Shown: positions 57,853 to 64,000 of the stretch, in pieces
How the letters are laid out: every line of letters starts with the position of its first letter
Numbering within the stretch: the stretch's first letter is position 1
Source: Paraspadella gotoi
Lineage: Eukaryota; Chaetognatha
Direction: 5' to 3'
Assembly: GCA_051294375.1 (NCBI GenBank)
Contig: CM119268.1
Span: forward strand, 16,435,074 to 16,499,073
DNA: 64,000 nt
Position numbers and translations under genes: made by a program
Notes under the pieces: generated by a model
Told to the model about the DNA's origin: nothing
The model's database searches: none
The model's input: the letters and a program-made list of their open reading frames with translations, nothing else

Positions 57853-59824
57853 ATGGCGGAGATAGAATGTCTGCAAGAAAAGAGAAGCTAGAGAAGGAGG
57901 CAGAGTGGTTGAAGAGATGTTGCGACCAAAAGATGGAGATTTGCAACATCTCCACTCTCAAAAAGAACGTGCTGGATAAGAGCCCCGAACCGCAGTGGTT
58001 TAAAAACGGTGGGAACTTCTTTTCTTATCGAGTCGGATATAGGAAAGTCGAAGGGGAAATGAATAGATAATCCGACAGTGGATTTCGATAATATTTGAAA
58101 CCTTAGCTCAATACAAAATTAATAATAGCTTCTTTCTCTACGATGAATACACCTCACATAGCCATTTTTAAATTATCCACCCATTCATTAATAGAAAAAA
58201 GCATTCTGGCCCCTGACTTTGGGGCTTTTAGTCCTTCATACCTCTTTCAATAACACTTCTAATTACATATAACTACAGAGACAGACGAACAAATCAATTT
58301 TTAATTATCGTGTCACGATCCGATCCCTGACCGACATTCCCATTTCGTCACCACCCTTACCCACCCACTCCCACAACCCCATCTTCAGGCTTCGACCCGA
58401 TCGAGTTCCCTTCAGCCGACTCCTCCAGGACTTCCACCACAACCCTTCGGAGAACGTGAGGAAGTTCCCACGAGATCCGCGACTTCGTGGACTCCATCTT
58501 CGAAGAGGCGCGGAAGAGAGAGAGAGTGGAACCCAGGAAGTGCTTCAAGCATCAGGTAGGGAGGTAGTTGAGGGCGACATAGGACTGACGCGTTTCGTTA
58601 AATGGTTCTGTAGAAGAGAAGGAGGGCTGTAATTGCCATAGTCTAGTTTATTGATTTTCCAAAGCGAACGGTCGTTGCTTAATCGTTATTGATTGCGGTT
58701 TTTTTGATAACCGCAAACTCCAGAGCTCCAGAGCCAGACTGCCTTTGGATAAGTTTTCGCGGTTTTTTTTTATCTTATCTACACATCCTCCTTACCGCAA
58801 TTGAAACTAATTAATTTTAACCTTAAGAGAACTCGTGGGAAAAAAAATTTTGCGGTATAAACAGGGATGTTTAAAGGGATAGACACCCTCACACCCAGGG
58901 ACCGGAAAAAAGCTCATGTGCTGAAAAAATTTACATTAAAAATAAAAGGGGACATTAATTTTCATCACGCATAAAATGGGGTAAAACCGAAAAGGAATAG
59001 TTTAAACGTTTACCGCGTTGGAATTCGCGAATTAAGTGATATTTTCTTCATTTTATTGATTTTCCCTGAACAAATTTTTCGTTCGCATACGGCGAATTCA
59101 AGAGGATGAAAAGACCTTTCAACTCGTTACTGAAATTCATGGATATGTCTCACGGTATGGCCCGCACAAAATGAGAACAGTCTTCTTGAAAATCTTTGAG
59201 AACATATTTAGTTGTTTTTACTTCCTTTTTGATAAATTCTGTCTTTTTATCATAAATTTTAGATTCTATTGATACCGGACTCCAATATTCTGCTGACAAT
59301 GGTTTTTTTAGCGGCAATATACCTTAACAAGATGTTTGCTTTGAACTTGAGAAGTTCTAGAGAGTCTTCTTCTTCTCTCTCTCCTTTCTCTCTTTCTCTC
59401 TCACTGTCTCTCTCTCTGATTTTCATCCTTTAATCTGATTTGAAAATGATTTGAATTTCGAATGCAATGTTTATAATAAATAAACCAATCTCGATATTTT
59501 GTATGAATTATTGAATAAAAACCTTTTTATGCAATAGTAATTAGGAATTAATTATTTGAAAAAAAATGAGAAAAAAAGAATTGAGAAAAAAAAAAAAAAA
59601 TTAAGGAAAAAGAAATTTTTAAAAAATCTGAAATTTAAAAAACCGGTAAAGAAGATTCCGAAATCTTTTTGTTTACACGATTGCGAAAAAATATACCCCG
59701 TTTTATGCGTGATGTATACACCTTTTTTGGATCATTAGGAAATCTTGAAATAGAGTGTAATTTTGAAAGGTTGGTGGGAAAATAAGCTTCGACTTAAATC
59801 GTCTGACTCGCTCAATCCAGAGAA

Positions 59825-59905
<81 letters not shown>

Positions 59906-62900
59906 TCTCTCTTTCATCCTGTAGTGCGCTATTTAATTTTCTTCGTGACGAGAATTAACAATTCTTGCCACTTAATAAGAAATGGGGACGAAAGAAAGGG
60001 GGCGGAATAAAGGGGTTTTGTGGCAAGTTAACCTCGTCCCGTTTATTTGCCTCAGTTTCTTAATTACACGCTCAAGTTCAGCTTTATCTCCTTCTGCCAA
60101 CTCCACCGCCAATGCTCCAATCCGAACGACCCATCCCCTTTCTCTCAGCCACGCGCGCTTCGATCGACGGGCAAAGTCCCCGTCTCATGCTGCAACCATT
60201 ACAAGGATTCGCTCACCCTCTTCGATTGGCTCGTCGAGGAGGGCCGCTGGTGGCGCGGGATTGAATTCGTCGACGATTCCGGAATCCCTCGTAGTGACGT
60301 CGACGCCACGAGGGCGTTGAGCAACGAAGATGCGGGTGAAAGGGCGTGGATGGGTAGACAAATAGTTTGGAGTTGTGAGACAGCGGGAAAATAAAAGATG
60401 GTGATTNNNNNNNNNNNNNNNNNNNNNNNNNGATATCAAAGGGGAGATAGTGAAAAAAAAAAGGAACAATATAAAAGTGAAAAATTCAAAAAAATGTCGA
60501 TCGTCGCATTAAAAGTCAAAAAGGTACGTTGACCTTTAGAGCATTCTGTCGGAAGATTAAAATAAAGGAGAGGGAAAAAAAAAATAGCGAACTTATGTTT
60601 CCCTTTTGTTAAAAAAAATGCAGTCGACCGGTTTTAACATGGGAGTATTCCGCATGTTGATTAATAACCCAGATAAAAAATGTTGCAAATAACCTGTATC
60701 ACAATTAAAATTCTCTTCTTCCAAAAAAAGGTCGGTATTGGCCCCCCTACGGCCACGCGAATCGCCGCCGTCCGATCAAGATGGTGTCGATCCTGGCGGA
60801 CGAGGGCGACATGACTCGGGACTGCAACGCGGCGCTGCTGCGCAAAGCCTGCGCGGCGGCGCGGCGTTCGGTCGGCTGGGACGTGCTGCAGCTGAAGGAA
60901 TTCAACAACGAAGAACAATACATCTTGCAGTGGAGAAAATACAGGGGTGAAAACAAAGCCGACGTATTTGTCACGAGGATGCATCAGGTTGTTGTTGTTG
61001 TTGTTATTCTTGTGTCTAAGGAAAGTAAAATAATGTACTATTTTGCGGGGTTCCGGGCTTTGGACAAAACTAATAAAGAAATATCGTTGTTTGACAATCA
61101 ACCCTTTAATAAAAGACAATAAAATTGAGCTTTCCTCGACCTAGTAACGTTACAGTCACTCAAATAACTTCTCACTTTTCCTGAAATTTAATTGTCATCT
61201 TTTAACTATTTCTGTTTTAATTATAAAATTGATCTAACCTTGTTGGAATTTCGATTGTAAATAAACATTATTTATGGAAAAAAAATAATTTTTTTAAACG
61301 TGAATAGACAAACCAAAATTTTCCTCTGGATTCCTCAGGTCTTTGGCTACGACATGGAGCCTCTCCATCAAAAGCTGATGTTGTCCTTCGAAGAGCTCCG
61401 ACAACATCATGGTTTCGAGCTGGAGTTTCCCGACCTCATCGCTCCTGCGGCAGGTCTGCTCATGGTCGGTCGGATGGTCTCTCTGCGGTTCTTGACTCAG
61501 GCAAGTATTGAGTGGATTGCTCTTTTATTTCGTCGTTTGTTTTATCTAATAGCTTTTTAATACTATTATTATTAGTAAAGAATTTTGATGCGTCAGAAAC
61601 CAACCGTAAGGGAAGACTATTATTTAACTTAAAGCCAATTTTGAGTATGTTTAACTTTCGTTCCATTTATATTGAATTATGTAACTGAATTTAACCGCCG
61701 ATAATGAAGACGACAGTCGAGTTTCAAATCCCTATTCAGAAAAATTCTAAAAAAGGTCTGTCACTCTTTATCTCAGAACAAGACGGTCTAATTTTGGCCG
61801 TATTTTCCCAGAACGCCCCAAGTGGCGCCATTTTATCCAAACTTAATTTTTAAGTTTAAAGATTAGCGTTTGGGAATATGTTAAGGATTAGGGTCAGGAT
61901 CTTCGGTTTAGGGTTAGGAATAAAAGTTAGGGACTGGGTTACAGGTTTTGTAATTATTAAGGTTAAATATTAACGTTGAAATTAAAATTGACGGATTCGG
62001 TAACAGAAATGAGGATCTTTTGCAAAAGAGAGCTCTAATTAAAAAACAATCAACAATTCCGCATAGAGAAGCCTCCTACCTTCTAAAAATAGAAATATGA
62101 AGATCACACCTGAAAGATAAGGCTGTAATCTTATACATTCAGATCGTAAACAAGGGATTCCTTCCAAAAAAAAGAACTAAAGCCCGAAGAGAAAGTTCTC
62201 ACAAATGCAGCTTAACGATATATTTCTGATGAAACATTTAACGAAAATTGGTTTCTTGGTTCACGCGAGATGTCGCAGCTGCGGAACTTTTCTCAGGATA
62301 GATTTTGTCACCAGAGAACGAAGGGGCTCCTCTTTACTAAAAGGAAAAAAGGGGAAAAATAGGTCGGAAAAGAGGAGGAGAAAGCAGAGGCTAACAAGGA
62401 GGAAAAAGAGAGAGAGCGAGAGCGAGAGCATTAAAGAATAGAAAGTTGTGTATTCCTTTCGCTCGTTTAATAAAAAAAAAAAAAAAAATAGCTGGTGGAA
62501 TTATAAGTTTGTAAGAGGAAGTCGTTAATCGTAAAAGGCAAAAATGTGGGAAAAAAGGGGTGGATTTTTGATGGGCTTTCTACGATTACTCCACAACCTG
62601 AGGTCCCATTAAAGCGAAACTTGAGATTCACAATATTGAAGTCATTTCACATCTTGCTATATAAAAATTGAATGAGAAAACCACTGGCCTCTTTCGATAT
62701 AGCGACTTCCTACGAGTCATAAAATCGGCCGGGATTTCCTTAAATTTGTCTCTTTAACTAGAGCCAAACTTCGTCAATGGGGTGGGTCAGAAGTTGGATT
62801 TGGGAACCTTTCCAAATGAAACTTCATACATTTCTGAGAAAACTTTCAATGGAGCAAAATTTTCTAAAATGGCAAGAAGCATTAGTAATTAATTTTTTAA

Positions 62901-63612
62901 TATTTATTTATAGATAGGAAATGTCAAAAAATTTTTTTTGAATTTTTTATTTTTAAAAGCAGATTCAAATAGCTTATGAAAAGTTATCTACACAAAGTAT
63001 AATTCTTTTTTCAATATTTTGATGATAAGTGGGTTTAAATTGAGAAAAACCTTAAAAAATCATCATCATCATCATCATCCGATGATTTTAGCAGTTTTTA
63101 CTAATTTTTAGTAATAAAACATCAAAATTTTAAAAAGTTGTAATTATATTTTTTGCTTAACTTTTTAAGCTCTATCAGAATCAATTAAAAAAACTTAAAA
63201 TATACAAAAAAAATTTTTGACATTATATAGCAATATAATAATATTAATTAGCGAATTACTCATGGTTTGGAACATTTTTGCAAAAAAATATTTTAACACA
63301 ATAATTAATACCAATAATGGATTAGTTTAATGCTGTTCCCATTAAAATTTGAATTTGGTCGGCTACCGCTACTTTAACTTCTCCCTCCGTCCGGCTTTCT
63401 CCAAATGACCAAACGATCAGATCTCGTCGATGGTGGAGGCGATCCTCAACTGCCACGCCGCGGAACAGGCCTGCAACGTCGTGCCCTACGGCTTCACCCC
63501 CTCGGCCGCCCAACCCTTACCCGCCTTTATCCCCAGCTACCCGCTGCTGCTGCGGCTGCGGAACCAAGCCAGTCACGCCCGCTACGTCGTTTTCGATCAC
63601 GGAGGCCTCAAG
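57853..63612 (+). CDS. Unrecognised multi-exon gene, 3' end outside the window
   Basis: Exons 57853-58008, 58389-58555, 60149-60335, 60731-60987, 61339-61500, 63421-63612. Phases agree from exon 2 onward; exon 1 and 2 of this copy each need a one-base correction, supported by the sister copy. About 340 residues are in the window. Landmarks: a charged start (LEKEAEWLKRCCDQKMEICN), EIRDFVDSIFEEARKRERVE, CCNHYKDSLTLFDWLVEEG then RWWRGIEFVDD, RYWPPYGHANRRRPIKMVS, ACAAARRSVGWDVLQLKEF, MEPLHQKLMLSFEELRQHHG, AAEQACNVVPYGFTPSAA and ARYVVFDHGGLK. No membrane segment or known domain recognised. The intron after 61500 has a GC donor (CAG|GCAAGT). The acceptor before 60731 (AAAAAAAG) is weak but gives the right phase. 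Confidence 0.6.
58889..60148. other. Intron of the unrecognised gene
   Basis: Noncoding by inspection. Includes CT-rich tracts at 59371-59418 and a long (CT)n at 59826-59900, and A-rich runs near 59560-59640. Confidence 0.6.
59826..59900 (+). repeat. (CT)n microsatellite
   Basis: About 75 bp of nearly pure CT in an intron. Confidence 0.93.
60407..60431. other. 25-base assembly gap
   Basis: Fixed-length N run inside an intron of the unrecognised gene. Flanks do not look duplicated, unlike the gap at 2563. Confidence 0.9.
61501..63420. other. Long GC-AG intron of the unrecognised gene
   Basis: Noncoding 1.9 kb beginning GCAAGTATTG and ending AACGATCAG. It includes degenerate TTAGGG-like runs at 61885-61950 (GATTAGGGTCAGG, TTTAGGGTTAGG) and a (CAT)n-like run at 63060-63080. 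Confidence 0.6.
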
Positions 63613-64000
63613 GTTGGAAGAGGATTGAGGGGGTTGGTTAGGTGGTAGGGTGGTGGTAGTCGTAAATGTCGAGGGTAATTTAATGGAAAGTTCGACGATG
63701 ATGATTTTCTGGTCAGTGGAAATATTTTTTTGGCGTTTTCGGCTGCTGAGGAAGCGCCTCGTTTTCTGATATAGTTTTAGTTTCTTTTTTAAATTTTAAT
63801 CTGCTCTGGACTCCGGACTGGAGCTGTAAGTTATTACACTTCTTCCGTGCATAATGATCCCCGGTTCGACTCGAATCAGATTAAAGATTTTTTTTTATTA
63901 TCTTGATTTTTTTCCCGCCGAATTTTCGAGCTACCAATTGTTAAGAGTGTAGTTTAAGTACGAATGATTGTTAAAATTATTTTAGACTCAGTTCCTCTCT
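63613..64000. other. Right edge of the window, intronic
   Basis: Starts with a GTTGGA donor after the last exon; no further exon recognised before the window ends. Confidence 0.5.

Overview
The window is nuclear DNA from an invertebrate animal. Genes are split into many short exons with GT-AG (twice GC-AG) introns, exons are GC-richer than the AT-rich introns, microsatellites are abundant, and the recognisable proteins are animal ones: an SLC28 nucleoside transporter, an EML microtubule-binding WD40 protein, SNX17, CIMAP1A/ODF3, a roadblock dynein light chain relative, PPAT and an H-type lectin. The phylum cannot be fixed from this window. Runs of N and many one-base differences between duplicated segments point to a draft long-read assembly, so single frameshifts should not be over-read.

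Layout. 1-3856 (minus): 5' part of an SLC28 gene running off the left edge, with exons present twice. 2976-21857: a direct tandem duplication (units of about 9.66 and 9.22 kb) carrying the SLC28 first exon (minus) and the 5' half of an EML gene (plus). Only the second unit continues into a complete EML gene, which ends at 24676. 25120-48044: a run of minus-strand genes, in transcription order a proline-rich minisatellite protein, PPAT, a kelch protein, a roadblock-like protein, CIMAP1A and SNX17, several separated by only 175-700 bp. 48921-51469 (minus): a membrane-anchored coiled-coil protein ending in an H-type lectin domain. 53457-63612 (plus): an unrecognised gene in head-to-head orientation to the lectin. 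The 5' ends of both are duplicated in tandem (about 50740-54975 and 55059-58888).

Mobile DNA includes a small non-autonomous LTR element (4997-5648) with primer-binding and polypurine sites, inserted in only one copy of the first duplication; a solo LTR of the same family inside CIMAP1A; two tRNA-like SINE candidates, one at the duplication breakpoint; and a foldback-like inverted-repeat element. EML, CIMAP1A and the roadblock protein belong to families of microtubules or cilia. PPAT (purine synthesis) and SLC28 (nucleoside uptake) are both nucleotide-supply genes. I infer no functional linkage beyond this. No bacterial operons, CRISPR arrays, rRNA or plain tRNA genes were seen.
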